DNA of 5,340 nucleotides, taken from positions 1 to 5,340 of the forward strand of contig JAEDJP010000091.1 of assembly GCA_016296285.1 (NCBI GenBank), written 5' to 3'. This DNA comes from Bacilli bacterium (GTDB taxonomy: Bacteria; Bacillota_I; Bacilli_A; RFN20; CAG-826). Positions 1 to 5,340 of the stretch are shown piece by piece; positions within the stretch are counted from its first letter, which is position 1; every line of letters starts with the position of its first letter. Below the pieces are notes generated by a model, which did no database searches, was not told the origin of the DNA, and worked only from the letters and a program-made list of their open reading frames with translations. The position numbers were made by a program, and so were the translations under genes.

Positions 1-632
1 GTCATGACTTCATAAGCGCAGGTGTCCTTGAATTCCAAGGAGTTGGAAATGAGCTCGCTTTGGGATTCGTCGATGATGCCCTCGTCCTCGATGTCGTCGA
101 CCATCGCCTGAAGCTCTTCATCCGATGCGGCCTTGTCCGTCTTCACCTTCTTGAGGAACGGGCGGGTGAGGAGGTTCGCAAAGGCGGTGACGCCCATCGC
201 GAAAGGATAGAACAGGATCTCAAAGAAACGGAGGGGATAGACGCTCAGGAGGCACACCCGATAGCTATAGGCGCGGGCGATGGCCTTGGGGATGATCTCG
301 CCAAAGGTGAGGAGGGCAACGAGAATCGCCGCAGATATCACCGTGCTCCAAATCGGGTCCGCGTTGAAGGGAGACTCGAAGGCAAGGGAAACGCCCAAGG
401 AGGAAGCCAAGATGTTCACGAGGTTGTTCCCGAAAAGGATCGTCGTGATCGTCCGGTCGTAATTCACGGCATAACGGTGGGCGATTTTGGCGGCTTTCGA
501 CCCTTTGTTCATGGCCTCGCGCAGTTTGCGTTCGTTCACGCAGCTGAAGGCCATGTCGGAACCAGAAAAGAAGCCCGAGAACAAAAGCAGGACAACGATG
601 ATGACAAGATAGACGATCGCGAGGTTGCTCAT
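1..632 (-). CDS. CNNM-domain (HlyC/CorC family) membrane protein, second of a tandem pair, 3' end cut off
   Basis: Only the first 210 codons are visible; the frame is open to the left edge and stops just inside the CBS region, at a terminal EVMT that fits the family's E-V-M-T-P-R motif. The visible part is a CNNM transmembrane domain with about four hydrophobic segments (near residues 4-26, 62-88, 95-118 and 127-155). It carries the family motifs FSGSDMAFSCVN (23-33), GNNLVN (68-73) and FGEIIPK (110-116), followed by an acidic helix (170-200) leading to the CBS pair. Family members are Mg2+/cation transporters (bacterial CorB/CorC, MpfA; animal CNNM). The start is the ATG at 630-632, which shares the ATGA overlap with the stop of the upstream gene and has GGAGG seven bases before it. 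The usual Glu of the F-S-G-S-E motif is Asp here, while the G-E-x-x-P-K motif is intact. Family assignment is firm; substrate and transport direction are inferred. Confidence 0.9.
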   Translation of the reverse strand, partial: MSNLAIVYLVIIVVLLLFSGFFSGSDMAFSCVNERKLREAMNKGSKAAKIAHRYAVNYDRTITTILFGNNLVNILASSLGVSLAFESPFNADPIWSTVISAAILVALLTFGEIIPKAIARAYSYRVCLLSVYPLRFFEILFYPFAMGVTAFANLLTRPFLKKVKTDKAASDEELQAMVDDIEDEGIIDESQSELISNSLEFKDTCAYEVM

Positions 633-1651
633 TGGGCCGCCTCCGCTTCTTTGTTGCCGTCCTCATCGATCTTGCCGACGAGCTCTTCCAAAACGTCCTC
701 GGCGGTCACGAGTCCAAGGATCTTCCCTTCCTTCCGGACGAGGGCGATTTGGGTATGGTGCTCGCGGAACCCATCCAGCAAATCATCGATTTTAATGGCG
801 GGGGTCACGAAGTACGCCTTTTGGACATAGGGGAGATAGGATACCTTGGGGTCTTTGAAATAGGCGGCAAGATAATTCTTGACGACCAAGACGCCGACGA
901 TGTGGTTTTGCTCTTTGTAATAAAGGGGGATGCGGGAATACGGGCACTTCTTGATGTATTCGAGAAGGGCAGGGGTATCGAGTCCGTCCGTGTCGAGCAT
1001 CTTCATGCGGCGAAGCGGGGTCAAGACTTCCTTGACGGAAGTGTCCGCGAAATCGAGGGAGTTCACGAGGATGTCCGATTCGTTGGATTCGAGGTCCCCG
1101 TATTTTTCCATGCGCTCAATCTCTTCGGCGATGTCTTCGGTTTGGACTTCGGGTTCCGGGGCGGCGGGAAATACTTTCCGGACAAGAAAGGTCAAGCCGC
1201 GGAAGATGAGGGTGATCGGGAAGAAAAGGACGCAGAAGAATGCAATGGGATAAACGGAAAACCGAGCGATGGCATTCGGCACTTTCTTGGCGATGAGTTT
1301 GGGGAGGGTATCGCCGAAAAGGAAAGTGAGGATAGCAACGACGATGGAGGAAATCATCGAGATCGCCGTGTTGTCGATATAGGCGTGAAGAAGTTGGATG
1401 AGAAGGATGGTCGCGATGGAGGAAATCCCGACCGCGACGACGTTGTTCCCGACGAGAACCGTGATGAGGGTCGTGTCGAAATGCTCGTAGAACCAAACGA
1501 TAAAAGACGAGGCTTTCTTTCCATCTTCGGCCTCGACTTGGAATTTGTATTTGTTCAGGCACGCAAAGGCGGTTTCCGTGGCGCTGAAGAAGGCGCTACC
1601 AATTAGACATAAAACGGCAAGGATTATGGCTACAGGTATTGGGATTTCCAA
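629..1651 (-). CDS. CNNM plus CBS-pair (HlyC/CorC family) membrane protein, short form, TTG start
   Basis: This 340-residue protein has a CNNM transmembrane domain (about 1-160) with hydrophobic segments near 4-26, 60-88, 95-118 and 131-155. Motifs are GSAFFSATETAF (18-29), VGNNVV (67-72) and FGDTLPK (112-118). An acidic linker helix (170-200) leads to a CBS pair (about 200-326). CBS1 contains EVLTPL (208-213) and YSRIPLYY (238-245); CBS2 ends GLVTAEDVLEELVG (313-326). Relatives are Mg2+/cation transporters gated by nucleotide binding to the CBS module. Two things are unusual. It ends about 14 residues after CBS2, so it lacks the CorC_HlyC C-terminal domain of the common 420-450 residue forms. 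Asp replaces Glu in the G-E-x-x-P-K motif. The start must be TTG at 1649-1651: an in-frame TGA lies at 1658-1660, and no internal ATG occurs before residue 99, after the first two membrane segments. It is first in a two-gene operon and overlaps the next start by ATGA. Confidence 0.92.
   Translation of the reverse strand: MEIPIPVAIILAVLCLIGSAFFSATETAFACLNKYKFQVEAEDGKKASSFIVWFYEHFDTTLITVLVGNNVVAVGISSIATILLIQLLHAYIDNTAISMISSIVVAILTFLFGDTLPKLIAKKVPNAIARFSVYPIAFFCVLFFPITLIFRGLTFLVRKVFPAAPEPEVQTEDIAEEIERMEKYGDLESNESDILVNSLDFADTSVKEVLTPLRRMKMLDTDGLDTPALLEYIKKCPYSRIPLYYKEQNHIVGVLVVKNYLAAYFKDPKVSYLPYVQKAYFVTPAIKIDDLLDGFREHHTQIALVRKEGKILGLVTAEDVLEELVGKIDEDGNKEAEAAQ
640..644 (-). promoter_or_regulatory. 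Ribosome binding site GGAGG for the second CNNM gene
   Basis: The minus strand reads GGAGG seven bases before the ATG at 630-632. The site lies inside the last codons of the preceding CNNM gene. With the ATGA stop/start overlap it fixes the start and implies translational coupling of the two genes. Confidence 0.85.
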
Positions 1652-1662
1652 ATCGGATCACG

Positions 1663-1670
1663 TCCTTTCT
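1663..1670 (-). promoter_or_regulatory. Ribosome binding site AGAAAGGA for the TTG-started CNNM gene
   Basis: The minus strand reads AGAAAGGA, with 11 bases between its last A and the TTG. It is the only purine-rich Shine-Dalgarno match close enough to serve this frame. The long spacing, incomplete consensus and TTG start together suggest modest initiation, weaker than for the downstream gene with its perfect GGAGG. Confidence 0.6.
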
Positions 1671-1694
1671 TTCTCTGCGTTGCAGGCAAGCGTG

Positions 1695-1724
1695 ATTATA
1701 GCAAAATTAATGACGCTTTTCCAA
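1695..1724 (-). promoter_or_regulatory. Sigma-A-type promoter for the CNNM pair, extended -10
   Basis: On the minus strand a perfect TATAAT (1695-1700) is preceded directly by TGC (1701-1703), giving the extended -10 form TGnTATAAT. A -35-like TTGGAA (1719-1724) lies 18 bases upstream. The transcription start would be near 1688, leaving a leader of roughly 37 bases before the TTG start. That is too short for an M-box or other Mg2+ riboswitch, so leader-based Mg2+ control of this operon is unlikely. The promoter lies between the terminator of the previous gene and the CNNM gene, so the pair is its own unit. Confidence 0.8.
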
Positions 1725-1763
1725 GATTCCCACAAAAACGAATACACGCCCCCTTCCTTTATG

Positions 1764-1800
1764 AAAAAAACCGCGAGAGAGAATTCATCTTCTCTCGCGG
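1764..1800 (-). terminator. Rho-independent terminator of the 715-residue membrane protein gene
   Basis: A perfect 10-bp stem (CCGCGAGAGA at 1771-1780 pairing with 1791-1800) encloses a 10-base loop. Read on the minus strand it is followed by seven T residues (1764-1770). It begins six bases after the stop codon at 1807-1809. On the plus strand the following bases (CTTTCCTT) make a poor U-tract, so it acts for the minus-strand gene. Confidence 0.92.
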
Positions 1801-1806
1801 CTTTCC

Positions 1807-3954
1807 TTATTCTTCGTCGCTGTCGGATTCGTCCTTGGCGTCGGGAATCTCCTTCGCCCAATCGCGGAGGACGACCTTCCCTTGCTCAAGACCGTTCTTT
1901 TCCATGACGTCGGCGATGAGCTCCTTCGCGCGACGCAAGGAGAGCTCGCTCTTGACCTTGAAGACGAGCGGGATGTCCTTATAGACGTTGTGGCTCGCGT
2001 CTTGGACGGGGATGGAGGAGTTCGCGTAATCCTTGGGATCGAGGGCGAAATAGAGCTTGAGGCTCTTGCCGGCGATCGTGATTTTCACGAACGTGATCTT
2101 GTGGAGGCGGAAGGTGTCGCCTTTGTTGGAGATGCGGCTCTTAACACCGTAAGAGAGGATCTCGGACTTCAGTTCGTTATAGTTTTTGACCATCTCAGGC
2201 TCGGCGCTTTTCATCCTCGTTTGGAAGGGGATGCGGATGATCTTGTCATGCGGGGGAAGATCCGGGTTGATGGCGCCGACCACGCGGGGCTTCGGAGCTT
2301 CTTCGACTTTCGGAGCAACGGGCTCTTCGACCTTCACGGGCTCGGGGGCGGGAGCGGGAACGGGCTCAGGAGCAGGCGCGGGGGCGGGTTTCGGCTCCTC
2401 AACGGCCTTGACGACGACCGTCACGGGCGCGACTTTGGTCTCTTGGAGAGGCGGGACCGCGGTCATTTCCTGGCGAATGATATCCCGAATGAGGGAGGGG
2501 GTTAGATCGGTTTGCTTCGTTTGCGGCTCCCGGCGGGCGAATTCCTCATTGATGATCTGCCGGATTTCGGAAGCCGTTACGGTAGGGGAAACGGGCTCTT
2601 CCTTCTTCGCGGGGGCGGGTTCCTCTTTCTGCTTTTTCGCTTCATGGAAGGCGCGGATCTCGTCGGCGATGGCGGCGCGAACTTCCTGAGCGGTTAAGCC
2701 AGGGGCGGGTTCTTCCTTTTTGACCGGAGCGGGTTCTTCCTTCTTGGAAGCGGCGATTTCCGCGGCAATGATGGCGCGGATCTCGTCGGCGGTCAAAGCG
2801 GGAGTGGGTTCTTCTTCGATGATGACATCGCCTTCATCTTTCTCTTTCCCGAGGGTCTTTTGAAGTTCTTCGGAGAAGATGCGGCGAACGTCTTCGGCTT
2901 TCAAGCCTTCCTCATCGTTCTTGGTGGAGGAGGGGACGGAAATGATGACGGGTTGCTTCTCCTCTTCTTTCGGGGCCATTTCCTCGCGGACGATCTTGCG
3001 GATGTCCTCGGCGGTCAGCGGCTTGTCGCCGGTGATGGCGCCTTGGATTTCGGAAAGGGGCACTTGCCCGCCCTTCTTGGAGGAAGAGACGGTCTCCGAG
3101 GAGGTGGGGGAATACGTGTTGATGTATTGGACGAGAAGCGGTCCCTGGATGCTGCCTTGCGAGGGGATGTAGACCGGGGATCCCGGGTTCGCGGGAGTCG
3201 CGGCCGGCATCGGGGTGGGAGCCGGGGCGGTGGCAGCCTGGGGAAGAGGTGAGGCGTTGTCCGGGGTCTTGCCGAGGGCGGCGTCGATATCTTCTTCCGA
3301 GGTCGGGGGAACGATCTCGTCATCGTGAACGACGATCACGTCATCCTTCTCGTTCGGGAGGGCGAGCTTGGCTTTCTTATCCTCTTTTTTGCGGAGGCGT
3401 TTCTTGCCGAAAATCATATCGAGGCCAGCGCCGATGCAGCCGGTGACATAGCCAATGACGAAGAGGACGAAGATCGCGAAGCAGCCGATGACGACGAGGG
3501 TCATGTTCTTTTCGGTCGCGCCGAGGGCTTTGACCATGCCAAGCCATCCCCACTTCGAATTGTCGACGATTTTGCCGAGGGGATCGACCCAGATTCCGGT
3601 GACGTTCGGGTGAATGATGAGGAGAATGCCAAACGTGTAGATGGCAGCGTCAAGCAAGAGGAACAAAGACGGGAAAAGGGAAGAGGGTTTCTTCTTGATG
3701 ATCATCACGATGATCGTGACGACGAAAAGCAAGAGCCCGACGGCGATCGAGGCCAAGACCAAGATGTGCGGGACCGAGATATCGGTGAAGACGAAGAGCC
3801 CTTGAACGAGTTCGGGGAGCCGGGTCCATTCGATCGTGGTGACGGAATAGAAGGCGGCTTGGCCAAGCATCAGCGGGAGCGTAGCGAAGAGCGCGGCGGC
3901 TACCAGCATGAACACGAGCCCAAGGACCGTGGTGATGACAATCGCTTTTTTCAT
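1807..3954 (-). CDS. Uncharacterised four-TM membrane protein with six-repeat cytoplasmic tail and basic C-terminal domain
   Basis: I do not recognise a named family for this 715-residue protein. Hydrophobic segments at about 4-30, 62-86, 93-114 and 151-175 give a four-pass membrane anchor. The first may double as a signal anchor (MKKAIVITT). The basic stretch GKKRLRKKEDKK (183-194) just after the last segment suggests the remaining ~530 residues are cytoplasmic. The tail has, in order: an acidic stretch (202-225); a Pro/Ala/Thr-rich linker (236-262); six copies of a 14-residue motif, consensus L-T-A-x-E-[IV]-R-x-I-[IV]-x-E-E-[MIL] (313-497), joined by KKEEPAP-type linkers; a Pro/Ala tract (521-539); a compact Lys-rich domain (about 568-690) containing YGVKSRISNKGDTFR and LYFALDPKDY; and an acidic end. 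The start is ATG at 3952-3954, with GGAGG six bases before it. It has its own promoter and terminator, hence a single-gene unit. A scaffold or sensor at the membrane is plausible; no catalytic motif is visible. The gene is certain, the function unknown. Confidence 0.93.
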   Translation of the reverse strand: MKKAIVITTVLGLVFMLVAAALFATLPLMLGQAAFYSVTTIEWTRLPELVQGLFVFTDISVPHILVLASIAVGLLLFVVTIIVMIIKKKPSSLFPSLFLLLDAAIYTFGILLIIHPNVTGIWVDPLGKIVDNSKWGWLGMVKALGATEKNMTLVVIGCFAIFVLFVIGYVTGCIGAGLDMIFGKKRLRKKEDKKAKLALPNEKDDVIVVHDDEIVPPTSEEDIDAALGKTPDNASPLPQAATAPAPTPMPAATPANPGSPVYIPSQGSIQGPLLVQYINTYSPTSSETVSSSKKGGQVPLSEIQGAITGDKPLTAEDIRKIVREEMAPKEEEKQPVIISVPSSTKNDEEGLKAEDVRRIFSEELQKTLGKEKDEGDVIIEEEPTPALTADEIRAIIAAEIAASKKEEPAPVKKEEPAPGLTAQEVRAAIADEIRAFHEAKKQKEEPAPAKKEEPVSPTVTASEIRQIINEEFARREPQTKQTDLTPSLIRDIIRQEMTAVPPLQETKVAPVTVVVKAVEEPKPAPAPAPEPVPAPAPEPVKVEEPVAPKVEEAPKPRVVGAINPDLPPHDKIIRIPFQTRMKSAEPEMVKNYNELKSEILSYGVKSRISNKGDTFRLHKITFVKITIAGKSLKLYFALDPKDYANSSIPVQDASHNVYKDIPLVFKVKSELSLRRAKELIADVMEKNGLEQGKVVLRDWAKEIPDAKDESDSDEE
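2338..2394 (-). repeat. Pro/Ala low-complexity tract (PAPAPAPEP type) in the membrane protein
   Basis: Residues 521-539 alternate Pro with Ala, Glu or Val (PAPAPAPEPVPAPAPEP). Such tracts are usually extended, stiff spacers; here it separates the repeat region from the C-terminal domain. The underlying DNA is a GC-rich imperfect hexamer array (GGGGCG/GGAGCG-like on the plus strand), a place where copy number could vary by slippage in multiples that keep the frame. Confidence 0.75.
2464..3018 (-). repeat. Six diverged copies of a 14-residue helical motif (LTAxEIRxIIxEE)
   Basis: In transcription order the copies are LTAEDIRKIVREEM (2977-3018), LKAEDVRRIFSEEL (2863-2904), LTADEIRAIIAAEI (2755-2796), LTAQEVRAAIADEI (2656-2697), VTASEIRQIINEEF (2539-2580) and LTPSLIRDIIRQEM (2464-2505). 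Start-to-start spacing is 38, 36, 33, 39 and 25 residues. Leu1, Thr2, Ile/Val6, Arg7 and Glu13 are the best kept. The pattern fits a short amphipathic helix with an N-cap (L-T/S-x-x-E/D), and the charged/Pro linkers between copies vary freely. Strong motif conservation with free linkers suggests each copy is a binding element and not filler; that reading is inference. Confidence 0.88.
2650..2791 (-). repeat. Identical 19-base direct repeats at 2650-2668 and 2773-2791
   Basis: GGCGCGGATCTCGTCGGCG (plus-strand reading) occurs exactly at both places, 123 bases apart, and encodes ADEIRA each time. It falls at different positions in the two motif copies: the first half of copy three (387-400) but across the end of copy four (420-433). 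It is therefore not a simple product of aligned unit duplication. Confidence 0.8.
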
Positions 3955-3960
3955 GGAAAT

Positions 3961-3965
3961 CCTCC
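3961..3965 (-). promoter_or_regulatory. Ribosome binding site GGAGG for the 715-residue membrane protein
   Basis: The minus strand reads TGGAGG followed by six bases and then the ATG at 3952-3954. The strong match and near-ideal spacing fix this start. Confidence 0.88.
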
Positions 3966-3970
3966 AGATT

Positions 3971-3987
3971 GTTCACGTTTCTTGAAC
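3971..3987. promoter_or_regulatory. Possible operator: short inverted repeat GTTCA-N7-TGAAC over the predicted transcription start
   Basis: GTTCA (3971-3975) and TGAAC (3983-3987) form a symmetric pair separated by seven bases, just downstream of the -10 box of the membrane protein gene, at about -4 to +12. The position suits a repressor site. The arms are only five bases, and the arrangement is not the Gram-positive LexA box (GAAC-N4-GTTC), so chance is a real alternative. Confidence 0.25.
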
Positions 3988-3989
3988 AC

Positions 3990-4018
3990 ATTATAGGCTC
4001 AGCGCGCATACGCGTAAA
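3990..4018 (-). promoter_or_regulatory. Sigma-A-type promoter for the 715-residue membrane protein gene
   Basis: On the minus strand a perfect TATAAT (3990-3995) lies 17 bases from a weak -35 element TTTACG (4013-4018; four of six consensus bases). The start would be near 3983, giving a short leader of about 28 bases. The 17-base spacer is unusually GC-rich and contains CGCG-N4-CGCG (4003-4014). Placed right after the pyrG terminator, it makes this gene independently transcribed. Confidence 0.75.
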
Positions 4019-4026
4019 GGAAAACG

Positions 4027-4068
4027 AAAACACCGCAAGAATCGGTGGGTTTCATCTTGCGGTGTTTT
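4027..4068 (-). terminator. pyrG: Rho-independent terminator of pyrG
   Basis: A 10-bp stem (CACCGCAAGA at 4031-4040 with TCTTGCGGTG at 4055-4064) encloses a 14-base loop and can be lengthened by up to four A-T pairs from the flanking tracts. Reading on the minus strand it is followed by TTTTCGTTTT. It starts about 30 bases after the pyrG stop codon. The plus-strand side has an even longer T run (4065-4070), so it could work in both directions, but no plus-strand gene is seen. Confidence 0.85.
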
Positions 4069-4098
4069 TTCTAGAAAAGTTGCAATTCTCAAATCAAA

Positions 4099-5340
4099 TT
4101 ACTTTTTCTCGATGAGAGATGCGCGGATAAACCCGTAAAACAAGGGGTTCGGGCGCATTGGTCTCGACGTGAATTCCGGGTGGAATTGCGAGGCAATGAA
4201 GAAGGGGTGATCCGGAATTTCGACGATCTCGACGAGATTCTGTTGAGGATTGATGCCCGAGAAAACGACGCCGGCATTTTCGAACATTTCGCGGTACCGG
4301 TTGTTGAATTCGTAGCGGTGGCGATGGCGTTCGCGAACGAGGGATTTGCCATAGCATTCGTGGGCGAGCGTCCCTTCCTTGACGGCGCAATCGTAGGCGC
4401 CGAGACGAAGGGTGCCACCCATGTCGATGCCGGAATATTGGTCGTGGAGGAAGTCGACGATTGGGTTCGGGGTATTGGGGTTGAATTCCGTGGTGTTCGC
4501 TTCCGGGAGATGGAGGACGTTCTCCGCGAATTCGATCATCGCGAGCTGCATGCCGAAGCAGATGCCAAGATACGGGATCTTGTTCTCGCGGGCATAACGG
4601 ATGGCTTCTTTCTTGCCTTCGCTGCCGCGTTCGCCGAAGCCGCCCGGGACGAGAATGCCATCGCATCCCTTGAGGAGGGAGGCGACGTTTTCTTTCGTGA
4701 CATCCATGGCTTTGATCCAATGGACCTTAACGTCTGCATCCAAGGCGTAACCCGCGGAACGGAGGGCTTCGCGAACGGAGAGGTAGGCGTCATGGAGTTC
4801 CACGTATTTGCCGACCAAGGCGATGTGGACTTCTTTCTTGAGCCCTTTGACGCGGTCGACGAAGGCGAGGTAATCATCGAGTTCGGCATCCGGCTCCTTG
4901 CTCATCCCGAAATGATCGAGGACATAGGAGTCGATTCCTTGCTCGTGGAGGCGAATCGGAAGCTCGAAAAGGCATTCGCAGTCATCGGCCTCAAAGACGC
5001 CCGCGAGGGGGACGTTGCAGAACAAGGAGACCTTTTCCTTCGTTTTCTCGTCGAGGGGAACTTCGGAACGGAGGATGATGGCGTCGGGTTGGATGCCAAG
5101 GCCGGTCAGCTCTTTCACGCTGTGCTGGGTTGGTTTGGTCTTCGTTTCCCCGGAGGTGCGGAGATACGGGACGAGGGTATTGTGGAGGAAGAAGGTGTTG
5201 CGCGGGCCGAAAGCAAGGCGGGCCTGGCGGATGGCTTCGAGGAAGGGGAGGGATTCGATGTCGCCGACGGTGCCGCCGATCTCGGTGATGACGAAGTCGG
5301 CGCCGCTGTGCTGTGCGGCAGAGAGGAGGCGGAGACGAAT
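4099..5340 (-). CDS. pyrG: CTP synthase (glutamine-hydrolysing), 5' end cut off
   Basis: CTP synthase makes CTP from UTP, ATP and glutamine in the cytosol, the last step of de novo pyrimidine nucleotide synthesis. The visible 413 codons begin inside the N-terminal synthetase domain and run to a TAA at 4099-4101; about 120 residues are missing compared with the usual 530-545. Synthetase-domain landmarks are ITEIGGTVGDIESLPF (visible residues 18-33; its Glu matches the Mg2+ ligand Glu140 of the E. coli enzyme) and KTKPTQHSVKEL (67-78; nucleotide-binding lysines). The class I glutamine amidotransferase domain follows, with VPGGFGERG (231-239), the nucleophile Cys in YLGICFGMQ (Cys261), RERHRHRYE (262-270 of the 339-residue part from Val75) and the His-Glu pair in QFHPEF (387, 389). 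All catalytic residues are present, so the enzyme should be active. The frame stays open through the right edge; the GTG at 5116-5118 is an internal Val and not the start. Confidence 0.98.
   Translation of the reverse strand: MRLRLLSAAQHSGADFVITEIGGTVGDIESLPFLEAIRQARLAFGPRNTFFLHNTLVPYLRTSGETKTKPTQHSVKELTGLGIQPDAIILRSEVPLDEKTKEKVSLFCNVPLAGVFEADDCECLFELPIRLHEQGIDSYVLDHFGMSKEPDAELDDYLAFVDRVKGLKKEVHIALVGKYVELHDAYLSVREALRSAGYALDADVKVHWIKAMDVTKENVASLLKGCDGILVPGGFGERGSEGKKEAIRYARENKIPYLGICFGMQLAMIEFAENVLHLPEANTTEFNPNTPNPIVDFLHDQYSGIDMGGTLRLGAYDCAVKEGTLAHECYGKSLVRERHRHRYEFNNRYREMFENAGVVFSGINPQQNLVEIVEIPDHPFFIASQFHPEFTSRPMRPNPLFYGFIRASLIEKK

Noticed and set aside
60..1606. Long open frames on the plus strand (60-830 and 632-1606) opposite the CNNM genes
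   Set aside because: They lie fully antisense to strongly supported CNNM proteins. Their translations are biased Asp/Gly/Arg-rich mirrors of those codons, with no family motif and no ribosome binding site of note. GC-rich codon use keeps the antisense frames open.
1652..1763. Mg2+-sensing M-box or other leader riboswitch ahead of the CNNM operon
   Set aside because: The promoter leaves only about 37 bases of leader, and the whole gap between the previous terminator and the start is about 110 bases. No conserved riboswitch core or leader terminator is visible.
1658..1861. Small minus-strand open frame of 67 codons between the membrane protein gene and the CNNM genes
   Set aside because: It runs through the terminator hairpin and the CNNM promoter and begins inside the end of the upstream gene. 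It has no plausible ribosome binding site or recognisable product.
2338..3018. CRISPR-like or intergenic repeat array
   Set aside because: The periodicity is at the protein level, within one continuous frame, and the DNA copies are diverged with unequal spacing.
1882..3996. Plus-strand open frames (1882-2505, 2186-2689, 2860-3252, 3325-3996) opposite the membrane protein
   Set aside because: They are low-complexity Gly/Asp/Arg or Ser/Gly translations produced by the antisense of the repetitive Pro/Glu/Lys tail. There is no promoter or Shine-Dalgarno context, and the sense gene has full expression signals.
4089..5099. Alternative minus-strand frames across the pyrG region (4094-4720, 4089-4418, 4536-4889, 4902-5099)
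   Set aside because: They are out-of-frame readings of pyrG, rich in Arg, Ser and Pro. The true frame carries every CTP synthase motif.
5116..5118. GTG as a start codon for a 339-residue CTP synthase fragment
   Set aside because: The frame continues upstream to the edge with conserved CTP synthase sequence (ITEIGGTVGDIES, KTKPTQHS), so this GTG is an internal valine.

Overview
The window reads as bacterial chromosome from a Bacillota-type organism (Bacilli, Mollicute-relative or Clostridia-like lineage). The evidence is strong GGAGG ribosome binding sites, consensus sigma-A promoters with perfect TATAAT boxes, and compact hairpin plus U-tract terminators. GC content is a little over half by eye. 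TGA is used as a stop (629-631) and Trp is encoded by TGG, so the genetic code is the standard one and not the Mycoplasma code. No mobile element, CRISPR array, tRNA or rRNA is visible, and every supported gene is on the minus strand.

Layout, in order of transcription (right to left). (1) 5340-4099: most of pyrG (CTP synthase), cut at its 5' end by the window edge, followed by a hairpin terminator (about 4027-4068). (2) 4018-1764: a single-gene transcription unit with its own promoter (3990-4018), ribosome binding site, a 715-residue membrane-anchored protein of unknown function, and a strong terminator (1764-1800). The protein has four predicted membrane segments, a long acidic/proline-rich tail with six copies of a 14-residue helical motif, and a compact basic C-terminal domain. 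(3) 1724-1: a promoter with an extended -10 box driving two tandem CNNM-type (HlyC/CorC family) membrane proteins. The first is complete, starts at TTG and ends right after its CBS pair. The second starts inside the stop codon of the first (ATGA overlap) and runs off the left edge.

The three units appear transcriptionally separate, so pyrG gives no functional clue to its neighbours. The CNNM pair is probably translationally coupled and may form a heteromeric Mg2+/cation transporter; this is inference. The repeat-bearing membrane protein is the least explained item and the best candidate for something undescribed. It looks like a membrane-tethered multivalent scaffold, but nothing in the window names its partner.
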